A DNA stretch of 64,000 bases from Salvelinus alpinus (GCF_045679555.1 NC_092098.1:14274538-14338537); one strand, 5' to 3'; shown: positions 11,194-25,912, numbered from the stretch's first letter. The notes: generated by a model not told the origin, from the letters alone. Numbers and translations: made by a program.

Positions 11194-13605
11194 CTCATTC
11201 ACCTCTCCTGCAGTGTTGAGCGTGATGATACTCCCTTCTAATAATGTATCTGGACATCTTGTTAGTGTCTGATCAGCAGGCAGCGTGCTGTCATTGTAAG
11301 ATCTCACAAACTTAAAGTCACTGGTGCGTGAGCCCGTTGTCAGGTATGCGTCATAATTGTAAGAACTGCGCAGAGTTCCAGCTCCATCCACCTCTGCATA
11401 GTTGGGAGGGAAATACGCGCTGGGAATGGCGACTGCTCCATCAAACAACATGCTAGGCTTTCTACTGCGGCAGAACCTCACGGCCAGGATGAGAATAATG
11501 AATGTCAGGAAAAAGGTGGAGACAGAGACCAGACCAATGATCAAATAGGAAGTTAGTTTGGAACTATCCTCATAAGCCATGTCTTTCAGTTCTGGAACTT
11601 CAGCCAAGTTATCTGATATGAGTAAATACATATCACAACTTGTAGATAGAGAGGGCTGTCCATTGTCCTTTATTAATATGACAAGGTTCTGCTTCATACT
11701 GTCAGATTCAGAAATGTCCCGCTGGGCGGTGATCTCTCCACTGTGGAGACCAACAGTGAAAAGTCCCGGATCAGTCGATTTCACGATGAGATATGAAAGC
11801 CACGCGTTTTGTCCAGAGTCAGCATCCACAGCTATCACCTTGGAAACCAGGGACCCCGCCAGAGCAGCTTTGGGGACCATCTCAGTCATCAAGGAGTTCC
11901 CTGCTGGAGCAGGGTATAGTATCTGGGGAGAGTTATCATTCTCATCTGTTATGAAGACACTCACAGTCACGTTACTGCTGAGTGGAGGAGAACCATTGTC
12001 TCTGGCTACAACGTGGACTTTGAAGCTCCTAAACTGCTCATAATCAAATGCTCTCACAGCGTGGATCACCCCCGTGTCTCCGTTAATTGATAGAAATGAG
12101 GACACCGGAACACCGTTGATCTCACTGTGCAATAGAGAATAGACCACTGTGCCGTTCTGTCTCCAGTCTGGGTCTCTGGCAGTAACAGAACACATAGAGG
12201 AGCCAGGCTTGTTATTTTCAGTCACATAGGAACTGTAGGATTGTTCTTCAAACACAGGTGGGTTGTCATTCACATCAGAAACAATTAACGTAATCGTTTG
12301 AAAAGATGACAGTGGAGGATATCCTTCATCGGTTGCAATAAGAGTGATGTTGTATTCGGACTGTGTCTCACGATCCAATTCCACAGCAGTTATTAGGGAA
12401 AGGTGTTTTTTGATTGACGGGGACAATTTGAAGTATGTGTTCTGCTCAATAGAACATCTTACTTTGCTGTTGGACTCAGAATCTCTGTCCTGTACATAAA
12501 TTAAGGCAACCTCTGTACCGGCTGGTGAGTTTTCTGGCAATGGTGATTTTAATGACTTAATAAGTATGACTGGGGCGTTGTCATTAATATCAGCGACGTC
12601 AACAATAACTTTACATGAAGCAGCCTGACCTGCTCCATCTTTAGCTTTAACTCGCAGCTCAAAGGACGATGTATCTTCAAAATCTATCATTGATTTTATT
12701 TTAATCTCTCCACTTTTTGGATCAATAGAGAAAGTATTTTTTGTTTTGATAGAAATATGACTGAATTCATATGTAACCTCTCCATTCGCCCCTTCATCTG
12801 CATCGCTGGCACTGACAGTGACCACGGCAGTACCCAATGGAGCGTTTTCAGGCACACTCACCTTATAAATAGACTGCGTAAATACAGGGACATTATCATT
12901 AGCATCTAGTACCCGGACCTGTATAACTACTGTGCCAGATTTCTGTGGCTTTCCGCCATCATAAGCTGTCAGAATAAGTGATAGTTCGTCCTGTTTTTCG
13001 CGGTCTAGTTCATGCTCTAGTACGATCTCTGCATATTTACCCGTATCAGCACTTGTGTGAACAGACAAGGTGAAATGTTCATTTGCCGATAGACTATAAC
13101 CCTGAACTGAATTGACTCCCGTATCTGTGTCGAGGGCCTCGTCAATGGAAAATCGCTCTCCTTTATTGGCCGATTCTCTGATCTCTAATTTGATTACTTC
13201 ATTGGGAAATGTTGGGAAGTTGTCGTTAACATCTTGGATGTCAAGTGTGACACGGTGCAACTCTAGAGGGTTTTCCAAAAAGAAGTCAAAATGCAAAGCA
13301 CACGACGGCCTTTGTCCGCACAGCTCCTCTCTGTCCATCCGCTCGTTCACAATCAAATCTCCAGTCTTCTGGTTAATGTCGCAGTATCGTGCACTACCTT
13401 CGAATTCGATCCTTGGTCTTCTGGTCGACAGTGTTTTTACATCGATGCCCAAATCCTGAGAAAATCTCCCAACCACAGAACCTCGTTTAATTTCTTCTGC
13501 AATGGAATAGCGAATATCCCCGACACACTGATGGACGGTCAATAATAGGAAGACAAAGGTGGTCCATCGCCCTCGCCTCAACATGGAACCTCTTCTATAT
13601 TCCAT
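11194..13605 (-). CDS. pcdhg: Protocadherin gamma variable exon E (intact)
   Basis: A complete variable exon of 804 codons. The signal peptide (1-29, with [13 protein letters not shown]) precedes EC1, which opens [17 protein letters not shown] and has the CX5C motif CGQRPSC. EC2-EC6, a TM helix ([17 protein letters not shown]) and a tail ending [10 protein letters not shown] follow. The exon ends at GAG|GTAAGC in phase 0. EC1-EC4 are clearly diverged from exons A-C. From the start of EC5 (plus position about 12275, motif [15 protein letters not shown]) to near the end of the tail (about 11285) the DNA is nearly identical to the other gamma exons. The open frame continues past the donor to a stop at 11050. 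The start is supported by a CSE about 205 bp upstream. Confidence 0.95.
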
Positions 13606-14285
13606 AATAACTTCAGATTAATCAAATGATCCCAAACCTCTTAGTATAGGCTATATATACAAAAACGTCTACAAATATGACATCTACCTTGGTAAGAGTA
13701 TCCAACGTGAAAGGCTTTAAGCAAGAAAGCAGTCGCCACAAAATATAACGACGGATTGGGGGCAGGAGTGGGTGGGTTTCAATGTGTATTTTTGCTTTTG
13801 TAAGCCAACAGCGACCCGCTGTGTTACATATCAACATTGACTAAATAAAGGAACGATTTCATTACCAGAGTAGGACATCGTATGCCAAGCCATGCTGTAG
13901 GCTAATGTGTAATATGCATAATCAAATTAACAATATGTGAAGCTGAATTGATCTAATAATCATACTCTTAAGCCTATAAGAAGTCCCATGGTGATGTCAT
14001 GATTTATACAGACATGCTGCAAACAGAAAACAACAGGGATACAAAGTCATAATGGGGGAAATAGGCCTACAATTATGAAGAATTTCAAACGAAATGCTGA
14101 AATTGTACGCTATAGACCGAGGGTATTGCAAGGCTGTTCAGAGTAAAAAAGTTCGATCAACAGTTTGCACAATTAAAAACAATGAACGCAAGATATGTAA
14201 GTAACATTTATAGGAAAGCAATCATGCTTTTGGGCTCAGATTAAATGACAACATACAGTACTAGCACAAATATTTACAATCCTAC
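13606..14285. other. Exon F to exon E spacer
   Basis: Short 680-bp spacer with the exon E promoter. The remaining sequence is AT-rich and shows no gene or recognised repeat. Confidence 0.5.
13800..13820 (-). promoter_or_regulatory. CSE-like promoter element of exon E
   Basis: The minus strand reads AGCGGGTCGCTGTTGGCTTA with CGCT at 13810-13813, about 205 bp upstream of the ATG. A TATA-like run (TTATATTTT) lies between, near 13740. I find no clear RE1-like site in the spacer above it; only a GCTGAA fragment near 14096 could be a remnant. Confidence 0.6.
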
Positions 14286-16682
14286 CTCGTTCAAGTCCTT
14301 GGTGTCCACTAACGAATCTTGATCTTTGATTTCTTTCCTCAGCGTCTGGTCAGCAGGCAGCGTGTTGTCATTGTAAGATCTGACAAACTTGAAGTCACTG
14401 GTGCGTGAGCCCGTTGTCAGGTATGCGTCATAATTGTAAGAACTACGCAGAGTTCCAGCTCCATCCACCTCTGCATAGTTGGGAGGGAAATACGCGCTCG
14501 GAATGGCGACTGCTCCATCAAACAACATTCTAGGCTTTCTACTGCGGCAGAACCTCACGGCCAGGATGAGAATAATGAAAGTCAGGAAAAAGGTGGAGAC
14601 AGAGACCAGACCAATGATCAAATAGGAAGTTAGTTTGGAACTATCATCATAAGCCATGTCTTTCAGTTCTGGAACTTCAGCCAAGTTGTCTGATATGAGT
14701 AAATAAACATCACAGGTTGTAGAGAGAGAGGACTGTCCGTTATCTTTCACTGATATAACAAGGTTCTGCTTCATACTGTCAGATTCAGAAATGTCGCGCT
14801 GTGCCCTGATCTCTCCGCTGTGGAGACCAATAGTGAAAAGTCCCGGATCAATCGATTTCACGATCTGATATGAAAGCCACGCGTTCTGTCCAGAATCAGC
14901 ATCCACAGCTATCACCTTGGAAACCAGTGACCCCGCCAGAGCAGCTTTGGGGACCATCTCGGTCATCAAGGAGTTCCCTGCTGGAGCAGGGTATAATATC
15001 TGGGGAGAGTTATCATTCTCATCTGTTATGAAGACACTCACTGTCACGTTACTGCTGAGTGGAGGAGAACCATTGTCTCTGGCTACAACGTGGACTTTGA
15101 AGCTCCTAAACTGCTCATAATCAAATGCTCTCACAGCATGGATCACCCCCGTGTCTCCGTTAATGGATAAAAATGAGGACACCGGAACACCGTTGACCTC
15201 ACTGGACAATAGAGAATAGACCACCGTGCCGTTCTGTCTCCAGTCTGGGTCTATGGCAGTAACAGAACACATAGAGGAGCCCGGCTTGTTATTTTCAGTA
15301 ACATAGGCGCTGTAGGATTGTTCTTCAAACACAGGTGGGTTGTCATTTATATCAGAAATGTGGAAACTCAAAATAACACTCGAAGACAATGACGGCGTTC
15401 CTCCATCGGTTGCTATTATGGTGACATCATATTCAGAGATTTGCTCTCGATCCAGAGGGGCGCTGCTTATTAAGGTAAAGTAGTTTTTAATTGAGGATTG
15501 GAGTTTAAAAGGTAGGTTTTCCGCAATGTTGCACTTCACTCTGCTGTTCTCTCCATGGTCCTGATCCTTTACATTAATAACAGCTATTTCAATGCCCGCT
15601 GGGATGTTCTCTGGAATCGGATTGGTGACTGATTTCACAGTTATTGTGGGTGCATTGTCATTTATGTCAGATACTTCAACGAGGACTTTGCAGTGTCCGG
15701 CCTGCCCCCCGCCATCCTCTGCCTGTATCTCCACTTCATAAGAAGAGGCCTTTTCGTGGTCAAGCTCGCCAATTGCAGTAATCTCCCCACTGTTTTGGTC
15801 AATATTGAATAAACGCTTTGTGTTTTCGGACACATGATTAATGTAATATGTAATGTGACCATTAGCACCTTCATCTTTATCAGTTGCGCTTACCTTGAGC
15901 AGGGAGGTACCTTGTGGTGAATTTTCAAAAACGGTTACCGTATACACAGCTTGCGAAAATATTGGACCGTTATCATTTACATCAATTACGAGAATATTTA
16001 TTGTAACACTACCAGACCGAAGTGGATTCCCCCCGTCAATTGCCGTTAGCATTAGAGAATGTTCACCGTCCTTCTCTCGGTCGAGACTATTTTGCAATAC
16101 AATTTCAACATACCTTTCTTTGCTGATTTTTGCATCTAAAACAAAATAACCATTTTGACCAAGCACATAGCTTTGAACGGAGTTAATGCCTACATCTAAA
16201 TCTCGAGCAGAAGCTATTTTATATCTACTGCCTGTTGTTGCAGATTCGCTTATTTCCAGTTTGATTAAATCCTTGGGGAAAAGAGGTGGGTTGTCATTTA
16301 TGTCCTGTATTTCCAGCCCAATATTGTGCAGCTCCAAAGGATTTTCCAGGATGAACTCAAAATGCAAGATACAGGGTGAGGTAGTTTCACAAAGCGTCTC
16401 CCTGTCGATTCTCTCGAGAACAATGAGATCTCCGGAGTCCAAGTCTACTCCACAGTACCGTTTCTCTCCCTGGTAATCAACTCGGGCCTTCCGAACCCTC
16501 AGTCGCTTAACATCCAAACGAAGGTCACTACTTAAGCTCCCGATTACATGTTTTGTCTTTGTCTCCTCTGGAACAGAATATCGAATGTCCGCAAAAGAGG
16601 CCCGCACGATAGCAAGCAAAAGCATAGCACATTGCAAACGCCATTTAGATCCGCATGATGTAGTAGATACCGACATCTTCAC
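14286..16682 (-). CDS. pcdhg: Protocadherin gamma variable exon F (intact; first gamma exon)
   Basis: A complete variable exon of 799 codons and the gamma exon nearest the alpha cluster. The signal peptide (about 1-31, with LQCAMLLLAIVRASFA) precedes EC1, which opens DIRYSVPEETKTKHVIG and has CX5C as CETTSPC. EC2-EC6 follow, then TM ([17 protein letters not shown]) and a distinct tail ending DSLVDTKDLNE before GAG|GTAGGA. EC1-EC4 are the most diverged of the visible gamma set. EC5 through the common tail (about 14340-15345 on plus) is nearly identical to exons A-E. The ATG at 16682 or the one two codons later (16676) could be used. A CSE lies about 195 bp upstream and a canonical RE1 about 290 bp beyond that. 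Confidence 0.95.
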
Positions 16683-16870
16683 TTACGGCAATCGCATAAA
16701 CATGAACAAGTATGTAAATAAGCACAGTATCTACACAAAACCCCAAAGGCCAATGGTCTATCTTACAGTACTCCGTGTTATGCTCCGCAATGAAATGGCT
16801 GTGTGGATAAATCCTGCTCATATAGCTCAAAACGAAATGGGAGTGTTCCAAAAACCCACAGCTTAGAGTT

Positions 16871-16890
16871 GGCGAGGAGCGACGCCATGA
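16871..16890 (-). promoter_or_regulatory. CSE-like promoter element of exon F
   Basis: The minus strand reads CATGGCGTCGCTCCTCGCC with CGCT at 16878-16881, about 195 bp upstream of the ATG. A TATA-like GCTATATGAG lies between, near 16818. Confidence 0.58.
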
Positions 16891-17169
16891 GGCTACAGGA
16901 AAAAACGCAAGAGCGATTAGTGTACAGTCTCTGACTACATGGCCAATACAACTGAATCTAGACGCCGTGCAGCATTTAAATGTGAAATAATACGTTAGAA
17001 AGGCCTACTCCATTATGTTTGAGTGCATTTTACAATCTGAAGTTTTAATAGAAGACACCGGACCACTAATTCGTAGATTACTTAGATTAGTTTGCCCTAG
17101 CCGTAGCTTCTAACAGCAAACAGCCCGTCAGATAAGACTCCGCTCACAGTGCAGCAGAGGGAGAACCAT

Positions 17170-17190
17170 TTCAGCACCATGGACAGCAGC
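17170..17190 (+). promoter_or_regulatory. Canonical RE1/NRSE (REST) site upstream of exon F
   Basis: The plus strand has TTCAGCACC, 2 nt (AT), GGACAGCAGC: a 21-bp match to the RE1 consensus with canonical spacing and three differences by eye. It sits about 290 bp upstream of the exon F CSE, at the edge of the alpha/gamma spacer. In mouse an NRSE is reported in the HS5-1 enhancer 3' of the alpha cluster; equivalence here is only a suggestion. Confidence 0.72.
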
Positions 17191-17480
17191 AGCAGAGCAA
17201 ACGCCTGATAAAGGGAAAGGAAGGTTTGACCAATAAACACAGTGGGCAGTGACATTTTCAACAACAACAGAACCACATAGAAAAGATTTACATCAACCAC
17301 AACAGCATCAGCACAACATGAAAGCATGGTTTCTTAAATCAACACAATTCCTTACTGCTGCATGTGTTCTAATCCCCAGCTCTATGTTCAGATCTAATTT
17401 GGTCAAGATATGCAGGTTGTACAATCCATCTCATAAAGAAGTTAGCCAGAAGCTATCTGCAGTCGCATCACTGCAACATA

Positions 17481-17886
<406 letters not shown>

Positions 17887-17919
17887 ATTCAGATGTTTTT
17901 CATTTGAAAATAAGTAGCT

Positions 17920-18165
17920 TAAATGTTTATATTTGAATACACTGACTCATATACACTCCCATGCATTTAACCCAGGTATTTGAAAATAGTATTTGAAATA
18001 AGTATTCGAAAATACTCTCAAATACAATTGGGTAGACGTTTTATTTTTTACAAATAACCATTCAAATACTACAATAAAAGTACTTGTTTTGGCCTCAAAT
18101 ACACAGAAAAAAGTATTTTAAACACCAGATACTCAAATACACATGCATTTGAACCCAGATCTGAA
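17920..18165. repeat. AT-rich interspersed repeat with tttgaa/caaatac motifs
   Basis: Contains many copies of caaatac, agtatttgaaa and related words in both orientations, such as tatttgaaaatagtatttgaa and cattcaaatactac. This looks like a short non-autonomous element; the family is not identified. Confidence 0.45.
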
Positions 18166-18169
18166 AGAC

Positions 18170-19032
18170 AAACACACGGAATCATCAGCACTGACAGTTA
18201 ACACTCCCAATTGCATGATACATGAGGTTGCATGTCATCTCATTTCAGCTTGTTAGTGAGCACAGACACTCTCTGCCACATTTCCTCTGTATTACAGCAG
18301 CTAATTGACTGCAAATCCGACAGTGATGATGGAGTGTTTCAAAAAACTCCCCTGACACCTTACTAGTCACTGACTTCAGTGCTGATGTCTTTGATGAGCA
18401 TCATTCCATTCCATTGAGGGCTCCTCTCCTGTCCTCTCTCTCCCCCATATGGACAGACCGATTGACAGATAAAAGGCTAATGCAGCTAATTTGACTGAAT
18501 GTCACCCAGAACTCCATCCTCCTCATCTGCCTTGGCATACCAGCAGGAGGCACTGGATGCTTTAACTTCTCCATCAGTCATATACTTCCAGATACCTGAA
18601 TTGGTCTGTTTTAAAGGAGACTCTCTTCCCTTAAAACAGGCCACTTTAGGTATCTTGTGTGTGTGTGTTCAAGGACAAACAGCTGGCATGTGTGGTGGTG
18701 CGTTAGAAATGGCCTTACGGTGACACTGGCCTCTTGGATCTGATGAATTTGCCCTTGGAATTGAGTCAGCGGGGTTGTGAGAGGTCAATATCAGTCTCCG
18801 TCCTGCGTCTCCAATTACCACACAGCCTGGCTCAACCAGAGTAACATGAATGTTTATACGCATGATAATACAATGTTCCAGGGATACATTATACTAATTA
18901 TCGTAGAACAAAGAAGCAGACACACACACAAACACACATTCACACAGTTGAAAAAAATCATTGTTATCAAGTCTGTCAGTTTTATTTTTATATCATTTGA
19001 AATCTAAATTTCTGAGTGTAGCGATGTCTGCT
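18170..19032. other. Spacer without recognised gene
   Basis: Mixed-composition noncoding DNA. The short open frames show no family signature, codon periodicity or flanking signals that I can support. Confidence 0.45.
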
Positions 19033-19494
19033 CAAAACACTAACAGTCATGGTATGGCTAAATCCCAAAACACTAACAGTAATGGTATGGCTAAATCCCA
19101 AAACACTAACAGTAATGGTATGGCTAAATCCCAAAACACTAACAGTAATGGTATGGCTAAATCCCAAAACACTAACAGTAATGGTATGGCTAAATCCCAA
19201 AACACTAACCGTAATGGTATGGCTAAATCCCAAAACACTAACAGTAATGGTATGGCTAAATCCCAAAACACTAACAGTAATGGTATGGCTAAATCCCAAA
19301 ACACTAACAGTAATGGCATGGCTAAACCCCAAAACACTAACCGTAATGGTATGGCTAAACCCCAAAAGACTAACAGTAATGGTATGGCTAAATCCCAAAA
19401 CACTAACAGTAATGGTATGGCTAAATCCCAAAACACTAACAGTAATGGCATGGCTAAATCCCAAAACACTAACAGTAATGGCATGGCTAAATCC
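19033..19494. repeat. 33-bp minisatellite, 14 units
   Basis: A tandem array of a 33-bp unit (caaaacactaacagtaatgg followed by tatggctaaatcc) with a partial 15th unit. Units differ by few substitutions (agt/cgt, ggt/ggc, atc/acc). Since 33 is divisible by 3 and the unit lacks stops in several frames, both strands show long periodic open frames. I read these as a by-product. Confidence 0.93.
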
Positions 19495-20721
19495 CAAAAC
19501 ACTGCACAACAACATATTGATGTTGTAGACTGTATATGTATTTTTTGCAATTCCCCACTGTGGGACACATGCTTGGTGCTGTCCCTTGTGAGTGATTTCC
19601 CCAGTTTTATCTCTGTGAGGGAAGCAGCCTGTATGAGTGAAGCAGCCTGTGAATGATTTTACTCCCAGACAGCATGGCAGGGTATTCATCCAGGCAACCC
19701 CAGGGGGAAAAGGCAGAAATAGCGGCACTGCTTCAGCTCATTCAGGCCCTGGTAAACACTTTACCCCGGCCAACAGTCAGACTGTCTCCTTCAATCCAGA
19801 CCCTTTATATGACCCCTATAATGAAATGTCCTCTTCTTACCTTTCTGACCTTATGTTGTCACAGTCTATTCTCCTCTTCTTCTTGACTAAGTAAGTGTTT
19901 TTATTGACTAGGTTGCCATTGTGATGAAAATGGTATCATATCTTTGAACAAATAAGAGCTGACACTGATGCCCTGATGACATGGGACAGATCTTCGTCCT
20001 GGTGCTTATTCAATAGTGTCTGTCTGTATGCTATGTCTCTGTCAATCACATTCTAACACTTAATGTCATCGTCGATACCCAGAATCAAATGAGACGTCGT
20101 TCCTGCGTATCCATGGAAACCATCCCCTATATCACGCAAAGGATGTGTAGGAGATGTGAATTCTCTCTCTCCCTCTATTTGGGCCCTTGAAGTCTTGCCA
20201 GCTCCACTCAGACTGCAGTACAGGTCTACAGAGCAAGAGCAGAGCGAAACACTGCTTTCAAGAGCCAGAAGAGCACTGGGACTGGCAGCACAAGGCCTTC
20301 TGAATAAACTCTATCACTCCTCTGGATTCATCAGGAATATTTCTGCCATACACAGTACTCACACAAGGGCACTTTATGTCATGATGGTGAGGGGCAATGT
20401 TGCCCAAGGTTTACTGCGGATTTCTGTGTGCTGTGATGGTTCATGAGTCTTTTTAATCAGGAGAGAGTAAGATGAGACATGCAGTGGTTTATCCATTTGC
20501 TTAAATGACTGAAAAGAGCCAGACAAGGATTTGAATTAAGTTCTTCTTGTTCTGACAAGGAGAGCCATGTCAGCCAGTACAGATGTATAGTTTATCAGAG
20601 AGCCGTCTCCTGCCAGTAAAAAAATAAATAACTCAATGTGATGTGTTATCTAACCCAGCTGAGAGTCCTTTTTGGGTCTGGGCCTCTCGCTCGCTCTTAT
20701 CTGCAGGCCTGGTCAGGACTG
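19495..20721. other. Spacer without recognised gene
   Basis: Noncoding-looking sequence with short open frames only. No domain, splice structure or repeat is recognised. Confidence 0.4.
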
Positions 20722-20804
20722 CCCCTAGCACTATACACCTGATTCCACTAATCAAATGTTTGGTGATGAGTTGATTAGTGGAATCAGGTGTGTAATGCTA
20801 GGGG
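20722..20804. repeat. Inverted repeat with about 34-bp arms
   Basis: Left arm 20722-20755 (cccctagcactatacacctg...) pairs with right arm 20771-20804 (...caggtgtgtaatgctagggg), with a 15-bp loop and few mismatches. It ends about 15 bp before a Tc1-like element. Confidence 0.8.
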
Positions 20805-21385
20805 AAAACCTAAAATGTACACGACCGTTCAAAAGTTCGGGGTCACTTAGAAATGTCCTTGTTTTTGAAAGAAAAGCAACAAAAAAATTGTCCATTAAAA
20901 TAACATGAAATTGATCAGAAATACAGTATAGACATTGTTAATGTTGTGTATGACTATTGTAGTTGGAAATGGCAGATTTTTTATGGAATTTCTACATAGG
21001 CGTACAGAGGCCTATTATCGGCAACCATCACTCCTGCATTCCAACGGCACATTGTGTTAGCTAATCCAAGTTTATCATTTTAAAAGGCTAATTTATCATT
21101 AGAAAACCCTTTTGCAATTATGTTGCACAGCTGAAAACAGTTGTGCTGATTAAAGAAGCGATAAAACTGGCCTTCTTTAGACTATTTGAGTATCTGGAGC
21201 ATCAGCATTTGTGGGTTTGATTACAGGCTCAAAATGGCCAGAAACAAAGTACTTTCTTCTGAAACTGGTCAGTCTATTCTTGTTCTGAGAAATGAAGGCT
21301 ATTCCATGCGAGAAATTGTCAAGAAATTAAAGATCTCGTACAATGCTGTGTACTACACCCTTCACAGAACAGCACAAACTGTCTC

Positions 21386-21714
21386 TGTCACATGAGTTGA
21401 CGCTGGAGAGACGAAGCAGGTACAGGGAGTAACATTTAATAAATAACGGACATAAAACGAGACAGGAACAACGTCAGCAAACAGAAAACATAGACAAAAA
21501 ACAATCAATGCAGCAGCGGGGAACCGAGCTGAGGAACTGACAAATATAGGGGAGGAAATAAACAGGTGATAAGTGAGTCCAGGTTTGTCCAATAACGCTG
21601 ATGCGCGTGATGAGGAAAGGCAGGTGTGCGTGATGGATGGCAGGAGTGCGTGATGCAAGGCAATCTGGCGCCCTCAAGTGCCAGGGGGAGGGAACAGCGG
21701 GAGCAGACGTGACA
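21386..21714. mobile_element. Solo-LTR-like insertion (329 bp) inside the Tc1-like element
   Basis: It begins TGTCAC and ends GTGACA, and is flanked by a 5-bp direct repeat GTCTC (21381-21385 and 21715-21719). The related element at 52.9-53.6 kb has an uninterrupted site (ggctctaa). TG...CA ends with a 5-bp duplication are typical of a retroelement LTR; no coding part is present. The family is not identified. Confidence 0.65.
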
Positions 21715-21906
21715 GTCTCTAACCAGAATAGAAAGAGAAGTGGGAGGCCCCGGTGTACAACTGAGCAAGAGGAAAAGTACATTAGAGTGTCTAGTTTGAG
21801 AAACAGACGCCTCACAAATCCTCAACTGGCAGCTTCATTAAATAGTACCCACATAACACCAGTCTCAACATTAACAGTGAAGAGACGATTCCGGGATGTT
21901 GGCCTT

Positions 21907-22067
21907 ACATTTAAATTTACATTTAAGTCATTTAGCAGACGCTCTTATCCAGAGAGACTTACAAATTGGAAAGTTCATACATATTCATCCTGGTCCCCCC
22001 GTGGGAATTGAACCCACAACCCTGGCGTTGCAAGCGCCATGCTCTACCAACTGAGCCACACGGGACT
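21907..22067 (-). mobile_element. tRNA-derived SINE, nested
   Basis: On the minus strand it starts GTCCCGTGTGGCTCAGTTGG and continues with tRNA-like A-box and B-box text (GGTTGTGGGTTCAATTCCCA). It then carries the fish SINE tail word AGTCTCTCTGGATAAGAGCG. A 5-bp duplication GCCTT flanks it (21902-21906 and 22068-22072). It sits in the Tc1-like element and is not a tRNA gene. Confidence 0.85.
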
Positions 22068-22277
22068 GCCTTCTAGGCAGAGCTGCAAAGAAAAACAAGG
22101 ACATTTCTAAGTGACCCCAAACTTTTGAACAGTAGTTTAGGTCCACAGGACCATGGGACCATTATTCTGATTAAACTTGTTAAGTAATTTGCTCTTGTTA
22201 GTTGAGAGGGCTGGTTCTGTATAATGTGCTGTTGCTTTAGCTGTCAGGTATTAGACTCAGGTGTCTTTGTGTGGCTC

Positions 22278-22691
22278 TTTCTGCAGTCTTTTCTTTCTGC
22301 AGTCTTATCTTTCTGCAGTCTTTTCTTTCTGCAGTCTTTTCTTTCTGCAGTCTATTCTTTCTCCAGTCTTTTCTTTCTGCAGTCTATTCTTTCTCCAGTC
22401 TTTTCTTTCTGCAGTCTTTTCTTTCTGCAGTCTATTCTTTCTGCAGTCTATTATTTCTTCAGTCTATTATTTCTGCAGTCTTTTCTTTCTGCAGTCTATT
22501 CTTTCTCCAGTCTATTCTTTCTGCAGTCTTTTCTTTCTGCAGTCTATTATTTCTTCAGTCTATTATTTCTGCAGTCTATTCTTTCTCCAGTCTTTTCTTT
22601 CTGCAGTCTATTATTTCTGCAGTCTTTTATTTCTGCTGTCTTTTCTTTCTGCAGTCTATTCTTTCTGCTATCTATTCTTTCTGCAGTCTTT
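22278..22691. repeat. 16-bp pyrimidine-rich minisatellite, about 26 units
   Basis: Tandem copies of tttctgcagtcttttc with variants (tattc, ctccag, cttcag). Because 16 is not a multiple of 3, the three plus frames share one repeating peptide and stay open. PstI-like CTGCAG occurs in most units. Confidence 0.92.
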
Positions 22692-25294
<2,603 letters not shown>

Positions 25295-25753
25295 ACAGTA
25301 TAACACTGTTGCTGTGTTTAAGGAGGAACACGTCATCTGAAGTTAAGAGGGCTCCTGGACATGGTGATCAGAGGAAGGAGGAGTAACGATAGAGGGGTTA
25401 ACAGAGGAGACGTGCGAGCAAATCCTACAAGCACCAATGTCGGCAAGGTAAGGGGGCGGGGCTTGAAGAATTATTGAACATTGACTATTGAACATTCAAT
25501 GACTGAAGCTGGGGGATCAGACTTGAACAGAAATGAAGCAACAAGCAACGTTCCTGCCATTTAAACTCAGCAAAAAAAGAAACGGCCCTTTTTCAGGACC
25601 CTGTCTTTCAAAGATAATTCGTAAAAATCCAAACAACTTCACAGATCTTCATTGTAAAGGGTTTAAACACTGTTTCCCATGCTTGTTCAATGAACCATAA
25701 ACAATTAATGAACACGTACCTGTGGAACGGTCATTAAGACACTAACAGCTTAC

Positions 25754-25912
25754 TTAACAGCTTTCCTTCTAACCCCCCCCCCCTTAAAAGAGTTAGATGC
25801 ACTATTGTAAAGTGGTTGTTCCACTGGATATCATAAGGTGAATGCACCAATTTGTAAGTCGCTCTGGATAAGAGCGTCTGCTAAATGACTTAAATGAAAA
25901 TGAAATGATACC
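25754..25912 (+). mobile_element. SINE-type insertion within the Tc1-like element
   Basis: Carries the fish SINE 3' words gtaagtcgctctggataaga and gcgtctgctaaatgact, ending in an aaatg-rich tail, preceded by a C9-10 run. It interrupts the transposon's left region between cttac and agacggtagg. The tRNA-like head is not visible. Confidence 0.6.

Larger units (their letters stand above)
20820..22137 (+). mobile_element. Tc1-like element, defective, with two nested insertions
   Basis: The terminal inverted repeats are about 40 bp: cacgaccgttcaaaagttcg at the left and the complementary ...acttttgaacagtagt at the right, flanked by TA. Inside, 21234-21395 encodes the N-terminal helix-turn-helix of a Tc1-type transposase (VLSSETGQSILVLRNEGYSM). 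The body is interrupted by an LTR-like piece (21386-21714) and a SINE (21907-22067). A shorter relative without them lies at 52907-53595. The catalytic domain is missing, so it is inactive. Confidence 0.85.

Noticed and set aside
13622-13837. Minus frame of 71 codons upstream of exon E
   Set aside because: Covers the CSE and TATA-like region; most likely chance in 5' noncoding DNA.
18961-19728. Repeat-peptide open frames of 159-246 codons on both strands
   Set aside because: Produced by the 33-bp minisatellite; open in several frames at once with no non-repeat domain.
22000-22067. tRNA-like sequence with A and B boxes (also 52770-52869)
   Set aside because: Part of SINEs with the usual SINE body and flanking duplications, not free tRNA genes.
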